From Rhyzopertha dominica (lineage: Eukaryota > Arthropoda > Insecta > Coleoptera > Bostrichidae): a stretch of DNA of 64,000 nucleotides. Position 1 is the stretch's first letter. Every line of letters starts with the position of its first letter. Of this stretch, positions 48,943-60,540 are shown piece by piece. The stretch is from positions 1,860,001 through 1,924,000 of the forward strand of contig QCXZ01000137.1 in the NCBI GenBank assembly GCA_025024175.1, in the 5' to 3' direction. Made by a program: the position numbers and the translations under genes. Below the pieces are notes generated by a model. That model saw only the letters and a program-made list of their open reading frames with translations. It did no database searches and had not been told where the DNA came from.

Positions 48943-49429
48943 GTGAGTCGGCGTTGGAGTAATTACGCTGAGTGGAAAATTTAATGTAGACATCAAAGGG
49001 AAACAACTGTAAACATGTCGTACGCGTGCATTCTGTATGATTAAAAAAGCGGGCGCTTTATCTTCTCATCGGGAGTGCAACGCGCTCACGGCATGCCGAG
49101 GACCGCGCCATTGCCAAATGTGGTCATCCTCTCCAAATTTTAAGTGGGGGCGGAATCATTCTAATAAGGGCTTTATTAAAAACAAACGAAACAAACACAA
49201 AACATTGGAAAATAGTAAATCATGACATCATTAAAAGTGACATGGATAAAGAGTGCTTTTATCTGATCAAAGATTGAAAGAGTCAATGGCCTTTTCCAAG
49301 AAGGTACATTGAAGCAACAAGAAATGTATTACTAAGTGTCACAATATCATTACATCTGTCTTGAAGTATAGGTAAGTTAGATGTTTCAAATCCATGCAAC
49401 TATGACTAAGATGCGTGTTCTTCCTAGAA
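48943..49429. other. Start of knot intron 2, no gene seen
   Basis: The donor GTGAGT at 48943 is followed by non-coding sequence. The ORF at 49037-49225 has no motif and is not supported. Confidence 0.4.
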
Positions 49430-49760
49430 TTAAAAAAACAATATGTTATGACGTTTTTGTCATTTTTGGCAATAAAAATGCGACATTGATAACTTCCTGA
49501 AAAGCTGAATTTTCCGCTGTAATTTCACCATGGAAAAAGAACTCTTCCCTTCTTAGATTTGGATGTCGTTGGTGTTAGTAAAGGTCAACACATATACAGA
49601 AAGAATGCAAACACGAAACTATAAACAATCAAAGAATCGCAATATTCTTTTCAATACAATTTCGGTCCTAAATTTCCTAATTAATGGATGAACATTGTCT
49701 TTACCCCCCTTGTTGCTTGTTTAAAGCATTTTTATTCAAGGATACATATTTGTATTCAGA
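49430..49760 (+). mobile_element. Penelope-like RT scrap
   Basis: Plus-strand reading gives YDVFVIFGNKNATLI, a damaged YVDD-type motif C, then FTMEKE and, after a shift, LDLDVVGVSKGQHIYRKNAN, the block that follows in Penelope reverse transcriptases (usually LPFLDVxVxRxxxxxxxxYRKPT). Short, with stops; it resembles the 19150-20075 lineage more than the 52379 copy. Confidence 0.55.
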
Positions 49761-52028
49761 TTTGGGACCGATTGTGAAATCAGAATTGTTCTAACTAGAC
49801 AGATAGATTCAATCAAGTTTCTCGCTTGATACGTGTTACAAAAAACCACGTTTTATCCACCTAACTTCATTTCTACTGAAAATTTGGTAAGAAGATTATC
49901 CTCCAAATAAATCCTGTAAAAGATTTTAAGAAATACCATACCTTATTTCTACTGAAGATTACATTTCATCCATCAAACACATATTCAGATTTTCTCACTC
50001 AGCCCAAGTTTATCAATTGTGTAGCATAATGTGAAATTATAAAGATGATATTATTAGTCCACTTAAATTTGTCTAGCATTGCGGTTAATTGGTTACAATG
50101 TTGTGACATGTATTTCCCTATTATAAAATGTCGTCCTACCCAGAAAGGAACTAGATTATCAATTGCCTTGGAGCAAAGTTTCCATTAGCTTTAGAAATTC
50201 AGAAGGAATACTAGCTGTCGCAAAGGGATCCCAATCTTGATCCAGGAGTTCCCTATGAAGACCTATACAAAGTAATTCTTAAGATTTATCATCTATATAT
50301 CATCTGATAAACATTAGTAAAGTTGAGTTTAGTAAAATTTGTTCCCGCTTGCAACTTTTCTATACGAAGAAGAAGATATTTGTGAAATTGAACGACTACT
50401 ATAATTATTCTTAAAGCGCTTGAATTCGTCGTTAAATAAAATACTAACCTAAATTAAGGGGAAAAAACACGACTCAACAATGATGGCCCTGTTGACCTTG
50501 ACCTCACGTACGTACCTGGACAACTTATTTTAGATATGCCAAAGTGTCGACGATTCTTAAACTTTTAGCTTCTGTAATTATTACATGCACAGGGCACTAT
50601 ACTGATGGGTCAAAAATGTACCCTCCCACAAATTCTTCGAATTAGCTGAAATTTCGAACAATCTGGCAACTCTGCCTGGACGCTTTTGTGGCGGCGGTCG
50701 CCGTTTCCATAGCTACCGTTTCGTAAAATGTGCAGCGGGAGGAAAGCGAGGTGAATAAGTATTCGGCATTGGGAGAGGATCGCCGCAGGACCGGACTGTA
50801 CTATGGACGTTTAATAATTTCGAATTACATGACTGAAAATGGTTACATAGTCATAAACGTGCGACAAATATGCGAGTAACCTAATGAATATGTTTTCTTA
50901 ATGCACTTACGTTGCAGTGAAACAATAACTGTATTGCTAGAGCCAGATGTTTGAGTGTGCAGCGCACGTACCGGAGACAGAGCGCCTTACGTAATTTTAA
51001 TTTAATACACGGTAACACAAAATCGTCGTAAATATAAGACCTGAAGCTTGAACTCCCATCAAATTGTGGTCATTCTGCGGAAAGGAAAGAGTAGGCAATA
51101 ATGTGTTCTACATAATATTTTAGTTTTTGAGACTAATTCATCTAAAATTATTAGTTAATTCTGTATTAAAATGTGCATTAACTTTGTAAGTTCGTTCCGA
51201 ATTTTCAGCAATTGGATCACAATATCTTGTACAAAATATTGACTTTCATTTAATTTTAGGTCATACTAATTTCCCCCTAACTATTCTGACTTCTTATCGC
51301 TGTGGTGAATCTGTAATTTGCAATGTTAATGCGATTGTGAAGTATTCCTTTCTGTCTGCCTGTTTTCGAACAATTTCCTCAGCTTACTGCGTCTAACGCC
51401 AACCCTGCACCATCCCCAGAAGCGAAAGGTACGTAATTGTGTTCGTGGCGATGAAGGAGATTAGGGCGCGAGCCGGGCAGAACATTTATCATGAAACCTA
51501 AACCAGAGCTGAGCTCCGGTCATAATTATCGTAGGCGTCTACGAAATTCAAGGTCCGCAGCAGGCCCGAGCCGAAAATCCAACTTGCCAACAAAGAAGTT
51601 TATTTCAAATCTGCATTGGCCACCTGCAATTCCTTACGCCACCCTCCACTGAGTTTTAAACCGCCCCCCTCATTCTGAATATGGATCGCTTGTGTCATTA
51701 TAAAACACTTCAGTTGGCTTTGTCATCTGGGGAGTCCCTCAAAGCGTTGTTTGCGTAGCTCGGTGTAGCTTTTCGACTTAACTTCCCGAAGGTTCGGCCG
51801 ATAAAATACATAAATTTGCTTTAGCCTGCTTAGCCCGCGTGTGTGTAAATTGTGAAAAGGGTGTTTTGTTTCAGGTAAAATCGATAGGCAGGGGTGAAGC
51901 GTGTTCATTAATTAGCGAGAGTGAGGAAGTGGGATTTGAACTTGCTCGTTTTCCTATGAGCCCAATTATATGTATAAATAAAGCGAGCTTTGTTTGGGTC
52001 GGAAATAATTTTGTCCGTATTTTTTCAG
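49761..52028. other. Remainder of knot intron 2, no gene seen
   Basis: GC-richer patches at 50640-50760 and 51390-51700 might be regulatory. ORFs at 51839-52096 and the opposite strand overlap exon 3 but are in the wrong frame. The acceptor is TTTTTTCAG at 52020-52028. Confidence 0.4.
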
Positions 52029-52092
52029 GAAGCCGATGGCCAGAAGACAAACAATGGCATCCAGTACCGGCTCCAGCTTCTTTATGCAAACG
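52029..52092 (+). CDS. kn: knot/collier (COE/EBF factor), exon 3
   Basis: The exon encodes 21 residues, EADGQKTNNGIQ then YRLQLLYAN, plus the first base of a Gly codon. KTNNGIxYRLQLLYxNG is invariant in COE DNA-binding domains. It enters in phase 0, matching exon 2, and leaves in phase 1 at ACG|GTGAGT. At 64 nt it equals what I recall for the vertebrate EBF third exon. The next exon should begin with codons for a G(V/A)RQEQD-like stretch; I did not find it before the window end, so intron 3 exceeds 11.9 kb. Confidence 0.96.
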
Positions 52093-52378
52093 GTGAGTGT
52101 TTTAAGTCAGTAGCTATGTTTTTGGGAATCGCAGATAACTGTTTAGCAGTGTTGCTATTTCCTAGTCTCGCTAAGAAGATTTGAAGATATAACACCTTAT
52201 GCATCTTATACAGTGTGTAACCTAAAATTTACGTTAGGAGTGCTTCAGGAAATTGGATGGTGTTCATTTAATTCATTCATTTGTAGGGGCAAGTTGCACT
52301 AAAATATTACTGTATTTATACCACGTCTGGTTACATGGAATATAAACATTGAATTTATTATTTTAAAATGTATGTAGT

Positions 52379-53640
52379 ACGAGGGTGAATGCTTTCAGGG
52401 CCCATCACTGAAACGATAGATATCGTCAAATCCAGCGATAGCCAGATTATCTGTTTAAAGTCTACTTATTTCTTATAAAACGATAATTTTTATGAACAAA
52501 AATCAGGTTGTGCAATGGGTTCACCTCTAAGTCATGTAGTAGCCAATTTGTTTATGGAAAATTTTGAACAGGTAGCGATAAAGTTTTCGGTTTAAGCCAA
52601 AATGTTGGTATAGGTACGTAGATGACACTTTTGTTATTTGTCCCCACGGCATAGAAGAGTTGGTTAGGTTTCAAAATCACTTGAGCAGTCAAAATCCTGA
52701 CATAATATTTACTATGGAATTAGAAAGCAATGGCAGTTTACCTTTCTTTGATGTCCAAATTTTCAGAATAGACACTGGGCAGTTAGGACAAAAAGTTTAC
52801 AGAAAACCAACACACACAGACAGATATTTACATACCACATCTCACCACCCTCCCTCTCAAAGAAATAGTCTTATAAACATGTTATTTGTTAGAGCACAAA
52901 GGATCTCAGATGAAAGTTTGTTACAAAAAGAAATGTATCATCTTAAATCAGCGCTAGTGAGAAATGGTTATAGCAATAAGAATATTTGGCCAGTTTTTAA
53001 TAAAAGTGCTCATCCAAATCAAGTAAATTCTCAGCCAGGACAAAGTAAATTGAAGTTGAGTTTGCCTTATGTACAAGGCCTTTCGGAAAAAATAAAGATG
53101 ATGCTTAGAAAACACTATATTTTAGTTGTTGATACTACATATAATATTTAGATAAAATTTTAAGTTCTACTAAAGATAAAGTACATCTAAAGAGTGAAGG
53201 TGCTTACAAAATTACTTGTTCTTACGTTGTGTTACATAGGTCAAACTAAAAGAACACGTACGTGCTACTAGGCTACAACAGATAGATAATTCTTCCTTAG
53301 CTGAATAATTTGATAAAACAAAAATTTTACAGAGAAAAATATTATCACAAACGTCTAATAAAAGAAGCTATAGAAATTCGTAGGAATACTAATAATTTTA
53401 GTAGGGATTGTGGAAATTATGAGTTAGGTGACATTTGGAAGGCTAGTCTGTAGTTATCTTTTATCAAGTAGTTTGTGTCTATCTAGTAGGTAGGTAGTTC
53501 CTTTTTTGTCGTTAGGTTCTTTTTATCAGGTTGGCACGTTGTTTCTATGACGTCTCGCTTCCTTGGTTAATTATTTACTTTAAAAATTTTGTTTGAACTT
53601 GTGTTAGGCAAATTTTGATGTTCTTTGTCTTTGACAAAGA
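52379..53640 (+). mobile_element. Penelope-like element, RT to endonuclease
   Basis: The left end begins with ACGAGGGTGAATGCTTTCAG, the same sequence as the left end of the 35317 insertion. The right end matches that element's terminal repeat but stops at TCTTTGACAAAGA (53628-53640), inside the hammerhead-like motif. It is the longest Penelope copy of this lineage here. Confidence 0.8.
52500..53450 (+). pseudogene. Penelope RT/GIY-YIG polyprotein, broken
   Basis: GCAMGSPLSHVVANLFMENF is reverse transcriptase motif B. After a shift come YVDDTFVICPHG (motif C), LPFFDVQIFRIDTGQLGQKV and a YRKPTHTDRYLH block. The open frame 52660-53151 runs on through NKNIWPVFNKSAHPNQ to MLRKHYILVVDTTY. The GIY-YIG region at 53190-53300 is decayed (a stretch around CYIGQTKR is readable only with shifts), then EAIEIRRNTNNF is recognisable. 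The N-terminal third and motif A are absent. Confidence 0.8.
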
Positions 53641-55736
53641 CACAGTAGAACTAATACGCAACGTGTTTCGTAGTGTTAATGAACATTTGCTGATTAATGT
53701 GGAGAGTTTGTAAAAAACCTAGTTTCTGGTCAATTTTCACCTTCTCTTTGCCATGAATTGAGCTTTTCATTCTGATGTCTGTAACCAGAATAAGCATTCA
53801 ACAAACTTGAACTACTTGTGTGGTTTTTCACGTCTTTATCTCTCCGTTCTACTTATTTTAACGAAGAATTTCGTTTTGCTGCGGCAATTATAGCCTTTAT
53901 AAAGGCCACCCTCGACTTTATTAACTTGTTGTAGTTACCACGAAGTGAAAAGTGATGTCGTTTCATTTTACAGCCGTGAAACTTCGCCATAGAGGGCAGT
54001 AAATCATTACTTAATAGCCATTCCAGTGATTCCGAGGTCCTACAAACTTATCAGCGCTTCCTTCAACTTCTGAATACGGCGACGCCATCAGGTGGCTTCT
54101 TTCCACCGGAAACTCTTGTAACGAGCGCGATAACACCACCGACACGTTGTACCGGCAAGGGGTGCACCCTATCGCCGAGTTTGTCACCGTTACGACCTAA
54201 TACCGTCTCGAGTCCATCCCTTAAATCATTAAAATGATAATGCCGAAGTTTACGGCGCGTCAGGAGCCCGTCCCTTTGATAAGATAGCGGCGAACAAAGA
54301 CCCCGCCATCTTTTCGGTCCTTCGAGAGCGTTTGCGGAGTTATTTTATTACAAATAAGGAGAACGGGAGCGTCCCTGTGGGAAGACCCGGAGTGAGGTGT
54401 GCTACGGCAAATGAGATACTGTAATGGCCACTATATGTAGCGCCCGGCTTCTTGTACGGCGCTCTGCGGAACTGCTCGCTGAATTTGTTTACATTTTAAA
54501 GGAGATCGCTCCGAGTAGCGCCGCTCCAGATCGTCGGTTAATGAAATACGGGGGAGAAACGCACGAGGAGCGGTTTTCTGGACGCTTTGAGCAAATGTTG
54601 GTCTTTTGGCTCGAGACAAAAGCAAATGATTTCTCATCAACTCCCGTTGACCACAGTTGACAAGGGTAGTATGCTCTTAACTTCGGTGCTGCCTTTCTGT
54701 TGAACTTGGTGTAAACATCCTGTAACTTAACATGACTTTTCTTCGCCGAACTTCGAGTAAAATGATGAATTTGTTGAGTAGCATCGTGCTGTTGCCATTA
54801 GTATCTCGATGTGAGGATGGAGTAGGGCCAGACATCCCAATTTAGTCGCGAATCTCGCGATTTCTTATCGACCCTTTGGGCAACATTGGAATAATATAAA
54901 TTTCAAATAGAAGTCGAACCCAGGAATTAAGCATAATGGGACACAATTGCAAAAAAAATCTAACTAGTATAGGAAGGTATTTAGACTGCAATGAAGTCAA
55001 AAAAGGCGATTCTTATGTCAGCAATAATTGAAAAACTGTTCGTCTCTCTCAAGTTTTGGAAACTCATTCTAACACACCTCATCTATGCAGACGCGAAACC
55101 CTTCTTTAAAAATGCTATAATGTTCAAATAATGTAGTTTTATTGTGTTCCCAGTGTTCCCAGTATTTTAACTTGGATTTTCAGCTCCACACATGCAAAGA
55201 TAATGTGTAGGTTTGATAGAAACTTTGGCGTTTATAAATATCCTAAAACTAATGCAGTTATTCTTGAAATAGTANAAATTTTCCTTAAAATCTCCGCTCC
55301 ATAATTGTATATGCCCACTAACATTTTGTCTGAAGTCGTCCTGCTTAATACACTTTTGAGTACTTGTGCTTATTAATTCAACTTAAGATAATCCTTATAT
55401 TGCAGCACCTGAACGATGGTCGCAATGGATACCCGTGCTAACCTAGGTCTATCAAACGTTGTTACGTTTGATTCTGTTTAGCGAGTAAACAAAAGCGTTT
55501 TTCTGTGAGTAAATTGAAGTGGATTATTACTAAAATGTCAAAATTCAGAGTGATGCGATTAGAGCTTATTGAATTGATTATTCTATTAAAACTTCATGAG
55601 CACTATTGCATTTTTTTAAATACATATTTGCAGAGCTTCTTAAAAATTAGGTTGGAACAAAAATTTATATGGTATGTTTTACTCATAAAATCCGATCCAT
55701 TAATTACTAAACTCGTCTGAGTATACTTCATTTTCA
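53641..55736. other. Knot intron 3, no gene seen; GC-richer at 53880-54640
   Basis: The block 53880-54640 is GC- and CpG-rich relative to its flanks. Its ORFs (54424-54660 and the opposite 54431-54640) overlap each other and have no motif. Candidate regulatory DNA by composition only. 54700-55730 is AT-rich and featureless. Confidence 0.35.
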
Positions 55737-56030
55737 GTGTCTCCCGAACCAAAAGTTCAACGGTATTAAATCAACGGACCTAGCGGGGTAACTATGTTCG
55801 GCCCATACATAGATTTTTCTGTTTAAAATAGACGGAGCGCCATCAAATCGGTATACGATATAATCTTTTGCTTGGAATGGTAAATCTTCTAGAAGTTCTG
55901 GTAACTTTTCCCCTAATAATTCCATGTAGGTACCTGTCCCTTCATATAAGTCTGGACTAATACTTTTATTGCTTAAAATTCCACACCGCGCTATTACAGA
56001 AACTTGACTCTGCTGATTGATCTGTGCAAT
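55737..56030 (-). pseudogene. DD41D transposase fragment
   Basis: The minus strand reads CGILSNKSISPDLYEGTGTY, MELLGEKLPELLEDLPF and VYRFDGAPS. These align with the usual VWCGIIGDxIIGPxFFDGTLTG, the LPxLLEDVP block and the WFQQDGAPPH block of DD41D transposases. The end SYPARSVDLIPLNFWFG corresponds to the third catalytic region with Asn in place of Asp. Only the middle of the gene survives. Confidence 0.7.
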
Positions 56031-57178
56031 TTTCTAGGGATTTCCTATGCTCCACATAAGGGTATTTTCCCTATTATAATTTATAAAATACCTCAAAAAC
56101 AAATGACTGTAGGGTAGCGGTACCTCAGTATTTCTTTTTAAAGTTCATGTGCCCTATCAAATGCGTTATACAGAATGGAGTCGTTCTATTGAAAATCACA
56201 AAACTGTAGTTAATATCTCAGTTAGTTTATGCTCAATGGTTTTTTACTATCCTCAGTACATTCATCTCAAGTCTCATCTCTCAAATTGGAGACACAAATA
56301 TGCTGGAGTGGTCCAGTTATAGAGCTGAACCATTAAACGGTTTTATTTCAAATCTTGGGAAAATCTTTCGATTCACATAAAAGCTATAATGTCTGAAAGT
56401 TCCTCTCATTTTATGAAGTATTTCTACAGGTTGTTTAGTTTTTGAGTAGGTGCTAAATTAGACTTTATTGTAAGTATATCATATAGTGGCCGAGTAATAT
56501 AACTGTCCCCTGATACGTGCTATCATATTCTTGCTTATACTATGCAGAATCAAAATCAGGTATAGCTACAAGTTAGTTTTATTTTATTTATTATGTTGTT
56601 CCATGTCTTGGTTAACAATGTTAGCGCTTAATAATTATTTGGTGAAGTGTAATGTTGTTCTATTCGACTCTTTTTCGTTAGTAATGCCAAGCCTTGTTAT
56701 TCTTTTTCATCTGAAAACCTGTCCCTGCACAAAGTCCAACTTTTTCTGCAACTGCATTAAAGTTTCAATAAAACATTAATTATGTTCGAAGTCCGTTCAT
56801 ACGAAAACTTAGTAAACCGGCCCCCCCTCGTTTCGACCATCTCTGAAACCCTCCTAATTGGGAGATTGTGCGAAGTCCACCTCCGGTCTTCCAGACAAAC
56901 TAGGCTATACAAGCCATCCGCGGTCGGGGGCGCATCTTTCGGTCGGATTTTCGGTCTTCGCAGACGTCCCCGAAGGGGGGCGGTTCACCGAGGGGCCGTC
57001 TGCAGGGGCATCTTGCGGTCGCCGAGGATACTGTGGCTGGGGAGGAGTTTGTGCGGAGAAGGATTGCGCTGGCCACACTGTCTGGACCTCGTTGTTCACA
57101 CTTGGTGAATGAATTCGGAGGTTGTGAGCGCAGTTCGACAGCCTTTGGGAAAGAAAGATGACATACAGGGTCGCTAGC
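56031..57178. other. Knot intron 3, no gene seen; GC-rich patch at 56840-57170
   Basis: The patch is strongly GC- and CpG-rich, with overlapping ORFs on both strands (56782-57112, 57190-56900) that show no motif. It may be an intronic regulatory element or an alternative first exon; nothing in the sequence decides. The left part is AT-rich. Confidence 0.35.
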
Positions 57179-58254
57179 CAGGGTTGGCAAAATACATGGT
57201 TTTTTTTAAATTAAACAATACAAACAGTTTTTTTAACCGTGTTTAAATCATTTTAAACATGTTTTTCTATAACTTAGTTGAAAACATGTTTTAAACATGA
57301 ACTTTCATGCAGATTACTATATATATTAGTGAAAATAAATACGAGCAGATGACGCGGAGCGTTGTAGTTGTCCAAAAATCCCAATTTTAGTTATTATGAG
57401 TCGGTTTCTATTTTCTATTTTAAGCTAGATACAACACTGTTCTTAAAATCTAGACCAATCACATACCTCAATTTAAGTCCTGATTACTGGGTTGATTTTA
57501 GCTAATATCAACTTTAACAAAGAGAATAGGAACCGACATTGTCTTTTTAAAAGTTTAAAGTTCAACCATTACTATGGCGTAGTAGGAACGATGCAGTGTG
57601 GAATAACTTTGACAAAATTAAGGTGCAAAACGATAGAATGCAAGCTCAATGCAAGAAGTGCAAAAAAGATATGGTTACACTAGTAAAAAAAAGTAAAAAT
57701 GCTAATATTTTTTTTATTATTGTTTATTGTTTTTTTTATATTCCCAAGTTCTGATAACCAAATGTTTTTTTTTGTACTAAAGATATAATTATCTAGTAAG
57801 TGTTGAATGAACGTCTTATTTATTGTTTTGTAGTATTGGGGCAATTGTAAATTACATATATATATAAAGATGTTAAAGTTAATTTATTCATTTCTATAAC
57901 TGTTGTTGTATCAATAAAAAACCGAACAGAATACTGCATGTTTCTTCTTTTTTTAAGTTTGAAAAAACATTTACGTATTTTCTAACTGGGCCTGGTTGTG
58001 CATTCAATTCATTTTTAATGCAAATGTGGGGTGACATGTAGATATGTAATTACTAATAATCTTGTCTATCTATTTGTGGAGGGTAAACGAACTTAATAGT
58101 AAAAATTAATGAACCACACATAATAGTCGTCAAAAAACAGTTTAAAACAAACGTTTTAAACGTTTATTTAAAACAAAGTTTTAAACAAATGCGTTGTTTT
58201 AAACAAGTTTAAAACATTCTGTTTTAAACATTTTGTTGTAATCATGCCAACCCT
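57179..58254. mobile_element. Non-autonomous hAT-like element
   Basis: The ends are inverted: CAGGGTTGGCA at 57179 and TGCCAACCCT ending at 58254. GTCGCTAG (57170-57177) before and GTCGCTAC (58256-58263) after are an 8-bp near-duplication, the hAT size. Both terminal regions are packed with TTTAAAAC/GTTTTAAA repeats. No transposase is visible, so it is a non-autonomous copy of about 1.08 kb. Confidence 0.7.
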
Positions 58255-58583
58255 AGTCGCTACAAAGTATGGATCCAGCAGGATATTTCAGGTTCTGGGG
58301 AGGGTCAAAATTTTTTATTGATTTCAGAACTGTATCACACTTGTACAATTTATTGCTTCTCAATCTAGAAAAGTGTAATACAATAATTAAACCTGACAAA
58401 AAAAAACGAAAAGAATGAAAACAATGTTCTTTATCGCTAAAATAGACAAAAAAGGCAGGTATTACCATTTCCTTGACTGGTGATAACTTTCGTCTAGTTT
58501 GATCAATTTATTGCGAATCGGGTACCCTAAAAGTAAAAAAGATTTCGTGATAAATGCACTATTTTATCAGATTTACGATTACA
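58255..58583. other. Knot intron 3, no gene seen
   Basis: A short AT-rich stretch between the hAT-like element and a DD41D relic. Nothing is recognisable. Confidence 0.4.
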
Positions 58584-59630
58584 TTACAGAAGATGCTCAA
58601 AGTGTTCCCCATTTACTTCCGGCCAGTAATGTAGCCTTGAGTAAAAGTTTCCTAAAGTTTCTGTAGTATATTTGTAGGTAAGTTCTGAATTTCTAATCTG
58701 ATTCGTCCTTTTAAATCTTCTGCATTATGTGGCCGATCAGCATAAATATGATTTTATCAGATACCCCCACAAAAAAAAATCAAGCGGCGTCAAATCAGGG
58801 GAACGTGCTGGGTATTCTATCGCTCCGCGCCTGCCAATCCATCTGTCTGGAAATATCGCATTCAAATATCGACGAACGTTGACTGCAAAATGGGGCGGTA
58901 CACCATCTTGCTGAAACCATATCTGTTCAGAAGAACACGCAGCATTTTCACGAGTAGGGAACAGGCGAATAAGTTCTGGTATAATGTGTTCGCGCAAGAA
59001 CTGTAAAAACTTGACCGCATTCAAATTTCCATCGATGAAAAAGGCCCATTAATTTGTTCACCAATAAATACCACACTATACATTCACATTCTGAGAGTGT
59101 TGTGGGTGGATTTGTTCCATCCAATGTGGATTTGTATCCAAGCAATATCTGTTATTATGAAATATTAAATATTTTCTTGGGAAAACGGCAAAAAGTTCTT
59201 CATGAGAAAACATAATCCAATTTAAAATTATTTTATTTTTATCTATCATGTACATAACAGTTTCGCAAAATTCTATCCTACGATTGAAATCATCTTCGCG
59301 CAGTTCTTGTAATAAGTGAATTTTGTATGGATGAAACTTCGCTTTTTTCAGAATTTTCTGAACAGATCTTCTGCTAATATGAGGAGTGAGCACGCTGTTG
59401 TACGGAACACTTGGGATTCTCTTGCACATCTAAAGGACATTCAAGCTACTTCCTCACTCGTAGCAACCTTTGGAGGACGTCCTAGTTTTTGACGATTTTT
59501 AATACCGCCGATTTCGTCAAAACGTTGCCATGTTTTATTCACTGTTGATCTGGCAATTGGTTCACGATCTTCATTAATTACATTGTAGACATAACAAAGA
59601 GAATGAAAATTACCCAAAATTATTCCATCG
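58584..59630 (-). pseudogene. DD41D transposase, broken
   Basis: The N-terminal part near 59600-59441 reads REPIARSTVNKTWQRFDEIG and a KLGRPPKVAT block. The next piece (59429-59076) has ISRRSVQKILKKAKFHPYKI and FNRRIEFCE. The first acid is in a decayed FSHEELF (usually FTDES). The piece 59024-58737 has IWFQQDGVPPHFAVNVRRYL and PARSPDLTPLDFFLWGYL with 41 residues between the acids. The C-terminus VNGEHFEHLL precedes the stop at 58584. At least three frame changes. Inverted termini were not located. Confidence 0.8.
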
Positions 59631-60309
59631 CAAAATAATGATACGATCTGACGATCTGATCCTTCAAGAAACGAACGAATTTTCCACCCATCACATTGAC
59701 AAATNCACCAAAAAAATTGTACCAACCACCCCCGGCGTGCAGGAATCCACAGTTCGAACAGCTTCCCCTCCGGAATTGGCAAACAGAAAAATCCCAATTA
59801 GCGAAATCACTAAATTTCATTTGAGCGTACACGCTGGCAGTTCATAAAAAATCCAACCGGCCGCGCCAATAGGTCAGCCCGTTGCTTGCTCTCACGCTTT
59901 GAAAGTTTAAACAACCCTCCGCCGGAGGGCGCGTCTGCTCGTTCGGCTTTAAAGCGTAAACACGCTGTGCGCGGTGCTGGTCAGCTGGCCATGGTCAAAA
60001 CGGGTTGTTTAGATTTCAAACAAAATCCCGTGTACTTACAGAATTCAAAAATTTGCTGTGGACCACCTCAAGAGACACGGGTTGCCACTAGCTGTCTTTT
60101 TGCATAGATGTTATATCGTCTGTCTCCTTTTCAAGAGCAAATAATGCCCTTCATCAATCATGCTGACTTATTTTTTTTGTTACTTTGAGCCAGATGCTCG
60201 TATAACATTTTCTAGTGCATTAGAGAGAGTCAAACGAAAACCGAACGGCCACTACAAAGCGAGAACGGAATTTGTTTTATTTAAATGTAATTCCAAATTA
60301 ATATAAACC
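59631..60309. other. Knot intron 3, no gene seen; GC-richer at 59840-60110
   Basis: The block 59840-60110 has CpG-rich sequence and an ORF (59886-60107) without recognisable motifs. Candidate non-coding regulatory DNA. Confidence 0.35.
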
Positions 60310-60540
60310 CTTCCACTATTTCGTCCGAATGAAACAGATGGCCATGTCTTTTCGGTTCGCCAAAACGTGGAAGTCACGTGAGGAAAGATCTGGGTTATAT
60401 AACGGACGTTGAGATGCTAACCAAATTTCTAAAGTTCATCTCCCACCATATTTAGAGTGTGAGGACCGTCAATCCTTACAATCACATCATGTTCGATGAC
60501 CAGCCAGGAAAAGCTGGTTCAGATCTGTTGTGTATGTTCG
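60310..60540 (-). pseudogene. Mariner (DD34D) transposase fragment
   Basis: The minus strand reads VIVRIDGPHTLNMVGDEL, matching the usual VILHDNARPHTAxxVxDxL around the second Asp, then, after a shift, PLYNPDLSSRDFHVLANRKD, matching PPYSPDLAPSDFHLFGxLKxH with the third Asp. Short and degraded; no termini found. It differs from the 37341-38658 mariner. Confidence 0.55.

Noticed and set aside
48772..48996. 74-codon minus-strand ORF
   Set aside because: It is the antisense shadow of knot exon 2, which has overwhelming protein-level support on the + strand.
51839..52096. 85-codon plus-strand ORF over exon 3
   Set aside because: It reads exon 3 in the wrong frame; the correct frame gives the conserved COE sequence with proper splice sites.
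58021..58254. TTTAAAAC cluster as a satellite array
   Set aside because: Spacing is irregular and it lies symmetrically inside the hAT-like element, so it belongs to that element's ends.
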